Assembly (NCBI RefSeq): GCF_004366035.1
Contig: NZ_SOEE01000001.1
Coordinates: 186,001-250,000 of the forward strand
Direction of reading: 5' to 3'
From: Cytobacillus oceanisediminis
GTDB lineage: Bacteria > Bacillota > Bacilli > Bacillales > Cytobacillaceae
Length of the DNA: 64,000 nt
The notes beneath the pieces are model-generated. The model had not been told where the DNA came from, did not search any database, and saw only the letters and a program-made list of their open reading frames with translations. Position numbers and translations under genes: made by a program. Shown in pieces: positions 56,375 to 64,000 of this stretch. Position 1 is the first letter of the stretch; the number at the start of each line of letters is the position of its first letter.

Positions 56375-56899
56375 TTATGCACCTGTCATATTGCATTCCA
56401 TAAAGTTAAGTTCATTACTAATTTCTTTAGTATTCTTAAAACCACATTTCTTGTAGCTTTTAAATGCCCTAATATTATTTTTTTTCACCTCTAAAACAAC
56501 CTTTGAGGCACCTTTGCTTCTAAGATAATTTAACATTAATAGTATCATTGATGTACCTATCCCTTTTCCCCATAATTTAGTTTCTCCTATAAATTGGTCT
56601 ATTCCATAGATATTTTGATTTGAAGTAAAGCCGTACTTATTCAAATCATCTTCCTGAATTTCATAATATTGTATATAGCCTAATGGTTGATTTTTATATT
56701 CTACAATACAAGGAATAACATAATGCTTTCCTTCAATCCTTGGACCGTATTTTTCTTTTACCTTATCAAGGTTTGAAGGTGTCTCCTCGTAAAATTCCAA
56801 TACTCTTTGGTCATTTAGCCATTTAACCATTACATCAAAGTCATTATGGTTCATAAGTCTAATTAGCAGGTCGTCCTTCTCAATCATACTTATCTTCAC
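56375..56899 (-). CDS. GNAT acetyltransferase, aminoglycoside AAC(6')-like
   Basis: 174 aa. The pattern LMNHNDFDVMVKWLNDQRVL, YGIDQFIGETKLWGKGIGT and NIRAFKSYKKCGF follows the N-acetyltransferase half of AacA-AphD and related 6'-acetyltransferases. Acetyl-CoA binding loop is in LWGKGIGTSMI. Substrate is not proven; streptothricin or non-antibiotic amines are possible. It lies 37 bases after the dead transposase, same strand, with its own terminator; looks intact, RBS weak (AAGGTGAAG). Confidence 0.75.
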   Translation of the reverse strand: MKISMIEKDDLLIRLMNHNDFDVMVKWLNDQRVLEFYEETPSNLDKVKEKYGPRIEGKHYVIPCIVEYKNQPLGYIQYYEIQEDDLNKYGFTSNQNIYGIDQFIGETKLWGKGIGTSMILLMLNYLRSKGASKVVLEVKKNNIRAFKSYKKCGFKNTKEISNELNFMECNMTGA

Positions 56900-56936
56900 C
56901 TTTATTCTTTACTATTTAGAATTTTTCCTTCTGGAA

Positions 56937-58069
56937 CTACTCAATGAAGTAATTTCCCTCACTTAACCATTTGGAAAATTTTGATATTCTGAGTTTATCA
57001 TAGGTCGCATCGGTTGAGAACAGGCAACTTTCAACTATCATTTTAGCTACTGTCATATCATCATAACGATGTTTGGTTTGGTCAGAAATTGAAACCAACT
57101 CAAATAATGGTCGAGGTATTTTATCACCACTCCATTAAATCGATTTATCCAGCCCTTCAAGCGACTGTGATAACTATTCACGTTTTGAATATGATACACA
57201 CCTCGGACACGTTCCTTACCATCTGATTTAAATCTATAATGCTCAAGTCCCCTTTTCTTTTGCGTAAGTCATAAATGCCCGCCAAGCATCCGTACAAAGC
57301 ACATTTGAAGGAGACAGTTTAGAGCCGATAGCTTCCTCCAATCGAATTTTTACAATTTCGCCCCTGACCAACCACTTTTGAGTAAGTTGATTTCTGGCAG
57401 TCCCTTGCAACGAGGACACATACTTGCTCTTTGTTTTTGCCTCGCTGCGAAGAAAAGCCTCCTCGTTTACAAACTTTTCGACCTTCCACATTGCGTATCC
57501 CTTTTTCTTGAACAGAAAATAAGTCTCGTCCATTTCCACGATACCTTCGAATTGTTCAAATTCATTTCTTTAAGGGCTGAAAGGAGCTTATGTCTTCAAT
57601 AAAACAAAGTTACATAGTGAACTTCTAAAAGCTATGCCGACTTGCGAAGTGAATAACCTTCAATCATACACTGAACAAACTCCAACCATTTATGAGGAAG
57701 GTGAGTACGAAGAAGAGGGGTATTCGTCACATCTGTAAACGTCTTCCCACAGTATTTGCAGCAGTATCGTTGACGTTCAAGTGTGCGACTACCCGTTTTT
57801 ACATTATATTTGCCTAAACGAATGGCGTTATTGGAATGGCAATGAGAACAAGTAAATCCATCTTTGTGCTTCCTCTCTGAAACCTCTTTAATTACAGGTT
57901 CGCTTGCAGGATATGAAGCCAATGATTTAGCGAAAAACTCTTTTAGACGGTATTGGTCTGCTGTACTCAACTTTCTACTTTCTTGGATGATGTCCTTCAA
58001 TGCCATTCTTAACAACTCGCTCTCGTCATATATTATATCCATTACAGAACAAGAGTTCGTTTCGTTCAA
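56937..58069 (-). pseudogene. IS1595-family transposase, decayed
   Basis: N-terminal part (57632-58069) with zinc-ribbon CSHCHSNNAIR...CCKYCGKTF and GYSLRKSA, then TAG; next stretch HYVTLFY-stop-RHKLLSALKEM; then a shift into EMDETYFLFKKKGY with the first catalytic Asp and LCTDAWRAFM with the second; another shift before HYRFKSDGKERVRGVYHIQN and NVNSYHSRLKGWINRFNG; last part ends at 56937. At least one nonsense codon pair and two or three frameshifts, so not functional. Confidence 0.8.
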
Positions 58070-58197
58070 ATATGAACTGAGTTATTTAACATAGCTAATT
58101 ATTTAAAACGATTTATTGTTATCTCAATTCATACAATTTTTTCTAACTTGGAAAATGCTATAGTACATTCTGATTGGCGCTCCAGCCCAAAGAGGCG

Positions 58198-58614
58198 TTA
58201 AATGTCCTGAAACAATAATATAATGCCAAGTACCTCTCTATTTGATGGTGCAATAACCCCGATAATGGTATAAATTAAAGGGGTGCTTGCAGCAACTGAC
58301 CATCCAACTAAAATACGACTAATGATTAACCAGGTAAAAGAAGATGAAAAAGCAGTTAATGCGCTAGAGAAGATAACAATAACCCTAATGTAATAAAAAT
58401 TCCTCCCATTCTTATCAGAAGCCCGACCAAAGAAAGGTGCTGTAATAGCATATGTTACAGCAAAAACAGTTACCAACCATCCAGTCATTGTTGAACTAAC
58501 ACTTTACGCTTTCAAAATGAACGGTAGTAACTGAAATATTACAAATAAATCTGTACCCATTAGAATCAAAGTTATCCAACCAACAATTAAACTTACTCTC
58601 CCTCTCAACCCCAT
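58198..58614 (-). pseudogene. MFS transporter, truncated and interrupted
   Basis: MGLRGRVSLIVGWITLILMG and IFQLLPFILKA are followed by TAA where relatives have Tyr, then SVSSTMTGWLVTVFAVTYAI and GRASDKNGRN (MFS loop 2-3 motif). The protein ends abruptly after NREVLGII, so about two thirds of a normal 12-helix drug-efflux type transporter is missing. Confidence 0.75.
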
Positions 58615-58819
58615 TACATCCCCCACTTTGAATTTAATTATATGTATATTTTTTAGAGTCGTAATAGTTCAAGGAAAAACTGCTTCGATAGCTTAGGTTT
58701 TACTAGATTATTTCATCTCAACATAAACATCCAGTTGAATTTGGCATAATACCCAGTTAATTCATTATAATTCTATTTCAACAACAATAGTTGCAAGCTT
58801 AAAGTTTGCTAAATGCAAA

Positions 58820-58844
58820 AACCCGTCAATTAATGGACGGGTCA
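58820..58844 (-). terminator. Terminator
   Basis: ACCCGTC / GACGGGT stem, 8-base loop, TTTTT on the minus strand. Confidence 0.7.
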
Positions 58845-58994
58845 ATAATTTTTACTATGTCATTTCTTTTGTCAATATAATTCTCTTCTGGGCTGAATCC
58901 TTTAACAAATTGTTTCCTTCTTTATAATTTTATGGAATTAGTAGGAGTCCTACCGGTTTTAAATAACCAAGCCAAACAATTATTAAGCCCCCTT
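58826..58994 (-). pseudogene. C-terminal gene remnant (unrecognised)
   Basis: Minus strand reads GLNNCLAWLFKTGRTPTNS-IKL, stop, RRKQFVKGFSPEENYIDKR and NDIVKIIDPSIN-stop; the last codons form one arm of the terminator. It looks coding but has no start and an internal stop. The rest of the 58615-59020 interval shows no gene. Confidence 0.3.
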
Positions 58995-59020
58995 TCGAAG
59001 GTAACTCAGAGTCTTACCAT

Positions 59021-59413
59021 CTATTGGATGCCGTTAGTCTTAATTGATTGCCTTAATTCTCTTCGTAATTCATTTAGCATCTTTTCCCTGTTGTGTCTGT
59101 TCTTCACTTTGGAAATTTGTGTATACCTTGATTTGAAAGGTTCATTTTCCAAAAGGTTATTTATCCTCACTTGCTTTTCATGGTAGTCGTTTAATTTTTG
59201 TTGAACTTCTTTTCTTAATTGCTTCTTCTCATCTTCATTTAACTGCCTCATAAAACTCTGTATACGTTTTGTACCGTACCTTCCACGATATTTCCAATGA
59301 TAACGCTGGTCTATAGAATTAGAACGATAACTCTTTTTTCTATAAGACCAAGAGTATACATAAGGAAACCCCCGTATTATCTTAACCGAAAAGTTTCTTA
59401 GCTTATTTTTCAA
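59021..59413 (-). CDS. Basic protein of unknown function
   Basis: 130 aa, very basic, rich in Arg/Lys/Tyr; tyrosine-rich N-terminal third (GFPYVYSWSYRKKSY) and a helical, coiled-coil-like remainder (QLNEDEKKQLRKEVQQKLND). No family recognised. TTG start at 59413 after GAGGTG; a GTG at 59422 is inside that RBS. Nucleic-acid binding is possible from charge but is inference. Confidence 0.5.
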   Translation of the reverse strand: MKNKLRNFSVKIIRGFPYVYSWSYRKKSYRSNSIDQRYHWKYRGRYGTKRIQSFMRQLNEDEKKQLRKEVQQKLNDYHEKQVRINNLLENEPFKSRYTQISKVKNRHNREKMLNELRRELRQSIKTNGIQ

Positions 59414-59684
59414 TTTATTCACCTCAAAATTTTTAAAATTTTAATCGAAATTTCCCTATTATGTTAAAAAAAGGTGAATTTTTTAATAACTTAACTTTAA
59501 GGTAAAAGTGACAGTTAATTGAAGACAGTTAACTTAAAAATATTTTGTCAACAGAGAACCTTATAAACATTGAATTTGTCTAATGTTTATTCCGAAGCTA
59601 AATCAATAATGCGAATGGGTAAATTTGTAAATTATTATTTACTCTGATACCATTCTTTTTAAATTAGTAAGGGAGATGTATTAA

Positions 59685-60035
59685 ATGAATGTTAACTTTA
59701 ACCTTTTAAAATTCTCACATGATATGGAATTTCCGAGGACAGCAGGAGTTTACATCCTCGAAAATAAAAAGAACGATAAAGTATATATTGGTAGTACACG
59801 AAATGTTAGAGCGAGAATCGCCTCACATAGAAGTTTGCTATTAAGCGGGAGACATTATAGTAAGGAGCTCCAGCAGGCTTTCGATAGCAACCACTTGTCT
59901 GTAGCTGTAATCGCTGTACTTCCCCATGCAAGTAGCCAATTATTAAGGGAATCTGAGCGCCTGCTTATTCAAGCATCGCCATATCTATTTCCTGCCGGAA
60001 TTCTAAATAAGAGGCTTATTAATTATTCAAAATAG
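59685..60035 (+). CDS. GIY-YIG nuclease domain protein
   Basis: 116 aa. GVYILENKKNDKVYIGSTRN gives the GIY and YIG strands, with Arg in VRARIASHRS and a Glu in RESERLLIQA completing the catalytic set. A stand-alone GIY-YIG domain such as those in small homing or repair-type nucleases. GGGAG 9 bases before ATG. Divergent from the basic protein gene. Confidence 0.8.
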   Translation: MNVNFNLLKFSHDMEFPRTAGVYILENKKNDKVYIGSTRNVRARIASHRSLLLSGRHYSKELQQAFDSNHLSVAVIAVLPHASSQLLRESERLLIQASPYLFPAGILNKRLINYSK

Positions 60036-60534
60036 TTGGAAGAAAGAATACCTACCCCAGTTTTCTATATTAAAAAACTGGAGTGGAATCTGTAACTTAA
60101 AAAGGGAGACAATTCAGTTTTAAACTTTTTAGCAAGGTGGAATAAGTTATGGGTGGTTGATTACACTGATATTTAATTACGGGTTAACAATCGAAATTGT
60201 GGATTAGTTGACTAAAATATCCTCCAAATAATGGATAGGCAGTTTAATTGATGGAGACCGTGCTGATGAAGGTTTGTTAATGCACTTTCAGTGCAATTTA
60301 GCATGTTAATTCATAGCTGATGGATTAAGGAAATTCACTTAATAGAATTAACTAATATTAAAAGTCGCCGATATTTATAATAACTTTTTATATTAGGAAG
60401 AATACCTATATACAATTATGAGTTTTTTAAACAGTTATTCATGCAATTACAAGATATTTATTGTCAAAAAACTTAAAAACAAGTTCTATCTGAGAAATCA
60501 GACATCGAGATAAACCTTTATGGAGGCTGGAGCA
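60036..60534. other. Long AT-rich intergenic stretch, no gene seen
   Basis: Only short features: a hairpin CCAGTTTT / AAAAACTGG at about 60056-60081 and TGCACT-TTC-AGTGCA at 60281-60295. No open frame with an RBS and no recognised RNA. Contains the promoter region of the MORN gene. Confidence 0.5.
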
Positions 60535-62061
60535 ATGTTAGGAAAATTATTTAAAGATGTGTTTATAAAAGAATCTACCATTAAAGAAATTAAAGTGAAT
60601 GTAAGACTTCCGCTAGAAACTTTACCTTTTGGAGAGATGGAAAAAGATATCTTTATAACCTCTGCTGAAAATAAAAATGAAACAATTGGTGAGCTCCGTT
60701 TTGTGAATTATATTCGAGCTGGTAATGATGATTATATAGAACATGGGTATATATATAGTGAAAAAAGTTGGGATGACCATGATAAAGAATTGGGCTTTTA
60801 TAAAGGGGAAATCAGAAACTTTCTCCCTCATGGAAAAGGGATTCTTAAAGGAGATGCAAAACTTCTATGGTGGAATCATTACTTTAGACAACAATCTTTG
60901 AGGTATGAGGGAACCTTTAACAATGGTAAGTATCATGGTCAAGGGAAATTCCTAGTGGATGATGAATTGGTTTATGAAGGGGATTTTTATGAAGGGCGTA
61001 TTCAGGGGGAAGGAACATTTTATAACATAAATGGTGATTATTATCAAGGTTTTTGGATGAATAACAAAATGGAAGGCGAAGGCACCTTTTACAATAAAAA
61101 CAAAAATGTGATTTATGAAGGTTTCTGGAAAAATGGACAAGCAAATGGGGACGGAATACTCTATATTAATGAGGATTCCCATGTAGAGACATTGCAAAGG
61201 GTTTATAAAGGACAGTTCCAGAATGGTTATATACAAACTGATAGAGAAGAGGTATTATTTAAGGTTTCTCTAAGTGATTTATCTTCAATCTGGACGAATA
61301 CCACAAGGTTATATGAAGGGGAAATACAAAATAATGTTAGAATCGGCTTTGGAAGGGAGTTTGATGAGCATGGCAGAATAGTATATGAAGGAAAATTTAA
61401 AGATAATTTAAGGCATGGTAGGGGGAAATGGTACATTGACCATCATAGTGAAAGATTCTATGAAGGAGAATTTAGAGGGAATTTAAGAGACGGATTTGGT
61501 ATAGAGTTTTATGATGGCAAAATTGAGTATGAGGGTTCATGGAAGAGTGATAAGTATAACGGATTTGGTATTTTACATAAAAGATTTTCAAAGTATGAGT
61601 TATACGAAGGAGAATGGATTAATGGGAAAAGGGATGGATATGGCAAACAACTCATTAATAACAAAATAACTTATTCAGGTCAGTGGGTAGACAATAACCC
61701 TTCCGGAGAAGGTCTATATTATTACTATCCATATAAGTCTTATTTACCAGAAGATGTCCCTTTTGCTATTTTTAAGAATGACAAACAAGGAACGAGTTTT
61801 CCATACAAAGTAATCGCTACTATTACAAACTATAATTTCGAGAAAAAATACGGCTTTTTCAAACCAATGGAAGGGCAATATCATAGCAATAAGATTTTTT
61901 TCCATGTTAATGACATAAAAATTAAAATGCCCACAAATTCTTACAACGGTTATTCAACATCAAAGTTATACTTGGTTGAAGTAGTTCATACAGAAAAAGG
62001 ATTAAAAGCAATTAGAGCAATTGAATTTGATAGTCATCAACAAAAAAGTTTCATGTCTTAG
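60535..62061 (+). CDS. MORN-repeat protein with C-terminal cold-shock-like domain
   Basis: 508 aa. After a roughly 85-residue N-terminal part come about 12 MORN repeats (YEGxFxxGxxxGxG), residues about 90-425, e.g. YEGEFRGNLRDGFG and YEGEWINGKRDGYG. The last 75 residues read KKYGFFKPMEGQ, KIFFHVNDIKI and VVHTEKGLKAIRAI, the RNP-like pattern of a cold-shock OB fold. MORN repeats often bind membranes or proteins; the CSD binds nucleic acid. ATG at 60535 is 8 bases after GGAGG. Function unknown. Confidence 0.8.
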   Translation: MLGKLFKDVFIKESTIKEIKVNVRLPLETLPFGEMEKDIFITSAENKNETIGELRFVNYIRAGNDDYIEHGYIYSEKSWDDHDKELGFYKGEIRNFLPHGKGILKGDAKLLWWNHYFRQQSLRYEGTFNNGKYHGQGKFLVDDELVYEGDFYEGRIQGEGTFYNINGDYYQGFWMNNKMEGEGTFYNKNKNVIYEGFWKNGQANGDGILYINEDSHVETLQRVYKGQFQNGYIQTDREEVLFKVSLSDLSSIWTNTTRLYEGEIQNNVRIGFGREFDEHGRIVYEGKFKDNLRHGRGKWYIDHHSERFYEGEFRGNLRDGFGIEFYDGKIEYEGSWKSDKYNGFGILHKRFSKYELYEGEWINGKRDGYGKQLINNKITYSGQWVDNNPSGEGLYYYYPYKSYLPEDVPFAIFKNDKQGTSFPYKVIATITNYNFEKKYGFFKPMEGQYHSNKIFFHVNDIKIKMPTNSYNGYSTSKLYLVEVVHTEKGLKAIRAIEFDSHQQKSFMS

Positions 62062-62189
62062 TGAATGTTCCATTTTTATTGAATACTCCAAGATATAATC
62101 AGAAATTTTCCGTTGCAGCAATACTCTTTGTGTCACTAGGATTTTCTGTTTTTAAACTATTTGGGTATTTATTTAGTAGTGATTGCTAA
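62061..62189 (+). CDS. Small putative membrane peptide coupled to the MORN gene
   Basis: 42 aa from a GTG that overlaps the MORN stop codon by one base: MNVPFLLNTPRYNQK then a hydrophobic segment (FSVAAILFVSLGFSVFKLFG) and a short polar tail. No RBS, so it would depend on translational coupling. A terminator follows 3 bases after the stop, which supports it being the last gene of the unit. Confidence 0.4.
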   Translation: MNVPFLLNTPRYNQKFSVAAILFVSLGFSVFKLFGYLFSSDC

Positions 62190-62191
62190 GT

Positions 62192-62223
62192 ATACTTGGG
62201 GCATATGACTCCAAGTATTTTTT
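62192..62223 (+). terminator. Terminator of the MORN unit
   Basis: ATACTTGG / CCAAGTAT stem with an 11-base loop, followed by TTTTTTATT. Confidence 0.75.
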
Positions 62224-62351
62224 ATTAAAAAACCTTTTAAAATACTTACTTAATAATGTCCAGATATATATGTGAAAAGTAGTATTTTATCGAACCCTGT
62301 GCTTCTAAGACAAATATCATATTTTGTAAAAAGCTCTTAAACAACACTTAT

Positions 62352-62561
62352 TTACAAGATTTTAAATTCAAATCTTTTATCCATTGACATTATAACAAAT
62401 TCATCAGGTAAGGGGCTATCCTCATAAAATTCAGGCTCAACATAGTACACAAGTGAATGAAAATCAAATCCTGTAATCTTATAAATTTCACCTGCTTTAA
62501 AAATTACTATATCATCTTCTAAAATATCTATTTTACATTCAACATGGGTATATTTTTTCAT
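62352..62561 (-). CDS. Small hypothetical protein
   Basis: 69 aa, acidic, beta-rich (KYTHVECKIDILEDDIVIFKA, then GEIYKITGF), like small SH3-type barrel proteins; no family recognised. GAAGGTAG 6 bases before the ATG. Preceded on its own strand by the 53-aa gene after 96 bases. Confidence 0.55.
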   Translation of the reverse strand: MKKYTHVECKIDILEDDIVIFKAGEIYKITGFDFHSLVYYVEPEFYEDSPLPDEFVIMSMDKRFEFKIL

Positions 62562-62657
62562 ATTACTACCTTCTTCTAAAATAAGCTAGTTTCTCTATAA
62601 ATATTCTATGAAATAGAAAATAAGAACATTAGGAATGTTAGTAGTTTTTCATATTTA

Positions 62658-62819
62658 CTACTCGAAAATTCTATTCTGATACAACACTTCAAGTACTTTT
62701 TTTAATTGTTCCCTTGAAAACCCAGTTTTTTTTATTACCTCGTCACTGCACCCTTCAAGGTTTGTTTCCCATTTGGGTTTATCATATGAGAACCAAGAGC
62801 CAATTTTATATTCATCCAT
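62658..62819 (-). CDS. Small hypothetical protein (53 aa)
   Basis: MDEYKIGSWFSYDKPK, then WETNLEGCSDEVIKKTG and REQLKKVLEVLYQNRIF; helical, acidic. GGAGAG lies 6 bases before the ATG. No family recognised; size and spacing are like an immunity or antitoxin-type small gene but nothing confirms that. Confidence 0.5.
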   Translation of the reverse strand: MDEYKIGSWFSYDKPKWETNLEGCSDEVIKKTGFSREQLKKVLEVLYQNRIFE

Positions 62820-62831
62820 TAATTTCTCTCC

Positions 62832-62933
62832 TTATATCACATTACTTTTTTTCAGCAGCCCATATTTGTTTGTTTCTTTTTTAATTTCCCTGTAGGTACT
62901 AGTAATATCTATACATCTAAATAGCTCATACCG
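62832..62933 (-). pseudogene. Gene remnant before the 53-aa gene
   Basis: A start-less frame RYELFRCIDITSTYREIKK ending KYGLLKKSNVI, bounded upstream by TGA. It looks like a protein C-terminus whose upstream part is lost or interrupted. The remainder to 63159 holds no supported gene. Confidence 0.3.
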
Positions 62934-63159
62934 TCACTCATTCCTAATTTTATCATACACTTATCTGAGATTTATTAAACTAATTAGAATGATGATTTTT
63001 AGTTTTGTGAAATTTAACGTATGCTCATCTTTAACAAAATTAAAAATCTACATAAAGGAATGCTATTTTATTGCAGGAGTAAGATGGATAAAGAGAAAAT
63101 AACATAAAAGTACCAGGGTTTCCCTTTTTCAAAGAAAACCGACTAACTAAAAGCAAAAA

Positions 63160-63180
63160 CTCACCAGAATTGGCGAGCTT
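63160..63180 (-). terminator. Terminator of hsdR
   Basis: CTCACC / GGCGAG stem with a 6-base loop and TTTTTG on the minus strand, just after the hsdR stop. Confidence 0.65.
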
Positions 63181-63184
63181 TTCA

Positions 63185-64000
63185 TTAAATATTTAGTTCA
63201 AATTCTAGTTGCGCCATTAACTCAGCCTGCTTTACCACCGTCTCTACAGCTTCCTTCTGTAAATCAGGTGGATATCCATATTTCTTTAAGAGTCTCTTCA
63301 CGGTTACTCTCATTTTTGCTCTTGCAGATTCACGTAGGTTCCAATCGATGCTCATATTTGCTTTAATTGACTTCGATAACTCGTGCGCGATGAGTTTAAG
63401 TGTATCATCGCCTAATACTTGCTCTGCAGTTTCATGTGATGCTAATGCATCATAGAAGGCAATTTCTTCTTTAACAAGTCCTGTTTGCTCTCCTCGTTTA
63501 TATGCCCCATCTATCTCCTTAGCCAATGCAATCAATTCTTCAATAACCTTCGACGTTTCAATCGCTCGCTTATTATATTTATTGAGAGCTCCTTCTAGCA
63601 TATCGGAAAATTTACGAGCCTTTATTAAGTTTGTTCTTTGCACACTTTTCACTTTCCCGTTTAACAAACGATTTAGTAACTCTACAGCTAAGTTTTTATG
63701 AGGCATTGCCTTCACATCTTCTAAGAACTTATCCGATAGAATCGAAATATCCGGGTTCTCTAAGCCCAGTGATTCATAAATATCGACCACTTCTTCTGAA
63801 ATGACTGACCTCGATATTAACTGATTAATTCTAGCTTCCATTTGGGCGTTCGTTTTCTTCTTACTACAATCGCCAATGCTCTTAACAAGACTAGCTTTAA
63901 CAGCTTTAAAGAAACCAATTTCTGCATTAAGTTCCTGTGCCTCTAAAGTAGTAGCACATAAAGCAAACGCTTTCGAAAGTTCTGTTACAGTTGTTAAAAA
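63185..64000 (-). CDS. hsdR: Type I restriction enzyme subunit HsdR, C-terminal part (partial)
   Basis: About 272 codons are open to the right edge, where the gene continues. This is the C-terminal DUF3387 region of HsdR: VTELSKAFALCATTLEAQEL, EEIAFYDALASHETAEQVLG, DWNLRESARAKMRVTVKRLL and KKYGYPPDLQKEAV. The nuclease and helicase domains would lie outside the window, as would hsdM and hsdS. As the last gene on its strand here it suggests the island carries a type I restriction-modification system. Confidence 0.88.
   Translation of the reverse strand, partial: FLTTVTELSKAFALCATTLEAQELNAEIGFFKAVKASLVKSIGDCSKKKTNAQMEARINQLISRSVISEEVVDIYESLGLENPDISILSDKFLEDVKAMPHKNLAVELLNRLLNGKVKSVQRTNLIKARKFSDMLEGALNKYNKRAIETSKVIEELIALAKEIDGAYKRGEQTGLVKEEIAFYDALASHETAEQVLGDDTLKLIAHELSKSIKANMSIDWNLRESARAKMRVTVKRLLKKYGYPPDLQKEAVETVVKQAELMAQLEFELNI

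Larger units (their letters stand above)
54858..58096. mobile_element. IS1595-type transporter element with passenger genes
   Basis: Ends AGCTATGTTAAAGAA (left) and inverted AGCTATGTTAAATAA (right) are bordered by perfect 8-bp duplications AATTATTT at 54850-54857 and 58097-58104. IS1595-family elements make 8-bp duplications and some are known to carry passenger genes. Contents: broken histidine phosphatase, DUF3775-like gene, an internal copy of the left end at 56284, an AAC(6')-like gene, decayed transposase. The transposase is dead, so the copy is immobile unless helped in trans. Confidence 0.8.

Noticed and set aside
58932..59186. 84-codon plus-strand frame
   Set aside because: No RBS; it overlaps the 59021-59413 gene on the other strand, which has RBS and downstream terminator.
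48496..64000. CRISPR array or prophage structural genes in the accessory region
   Set aside because: No spaced direct repeats of CRISPR type and no capsid, tail or lysis genes; the content fits an integrative island with an IS1595-type element.

Overview
The window looks like a chromosome segment of a Bacillaceae species (Bacillus sensu lato, possibly Cytobacillus-like). The basis is gene order. Read on the minus strand from about 48.1 kb down to 1.4 kb, it follows the known Bacillus subtilis order: folE-mtrB-hepS-menG-hepT-ndk-cheR-aroC-aroB-aroH-hisC-tyrA-aroA-ypiA-ypiB-ypiF-qcrABC-ypjA-ypjB-(ypjD)-dapB-mgsA-bshB1-bshA-cca-birA-panBCD-dinG-ypmA-ypmB-aspB-asnS-dnaD-nth-ypoC-ponA/recU-yppC-sspM-yppE-yppF-yppG. 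A spore protein gene (sspM), strong Shine-Dalgarno sites and many hairpin-plus-T-run terminators fit a low-GC Firmicute. I saw no rRNA, tRNA or CRISPR array.

Layout. 1-1.25 kb: two oligopeptide/nickel-type ABC permeases cut by the left edge. 1.4-8.4 kb: small ypp genes, sspM, recU and ponA (cell wall, recombination, sporulation). 8.7-14.3 kb: ypoC, nth, dnaD, asnS, aspB, ypmB, ypmA. 14.6-15.5 kb: an extra ComEC-like metallo-beta-lactamase-fold gene that has lost its metal motif. 15.6-26.6 kb: dinG, pantothenate synthesis (panBCD), then an operon-like run of cofactor and cell-wall precursor genes (birA, cca, bshA, bshB1, mgsA, dapB, mazG-like). 26.7-36 kb: YitT-type and YugP-like membrane proteins, ypjB, ypjA, the menaquinol:cytochrome c reductase qcrABC, and ypiF/B/A. 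36-48 kb: shikimate/aromatic pathway, chemotaxis methylase, menaquinone/heptaprenyl synthesis, TRAP (mtrB) and folate (folE). The trp operon that lies between aroH and hisC in B. subtilis is absent here.

At about 48.31 kb the conserved order stops inside the 3' end of hbs (HU). Only the last ten codons, the stop and the terminator remain. From there to the right edge the DNA is visibly more AT-rich and accessory. It starts with a four-gene operon of three large tyrosine recombinases plus a small coiled-coil protein, the composition described for GInt islands (ginABCD) and related to Tn554 tnpABC. Next comes a 3.24-kb IS1595-type transporter element with matching ends and a perfect 8-bp target duplication (AATTATTT). 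It carries a broken histidine phosphatase, a DUF3775-like gene, an AAC(6')-like acetyltransferase and a decayed transposase. Decayed MFS sequence, a GIY-YIG protein, a MORN-repeat protein ending in a cold-shock-like domain, small unknown genes and the end of a type I restriction subunit (hsdR) follow. The island is therefore at least 15.7 kb long and its far end lies outside the window.

Four copies of a 70-170 bp dispersed repeat sit in the core part. Three of them begin within a few bases of a stop codon in the same relative orientation.
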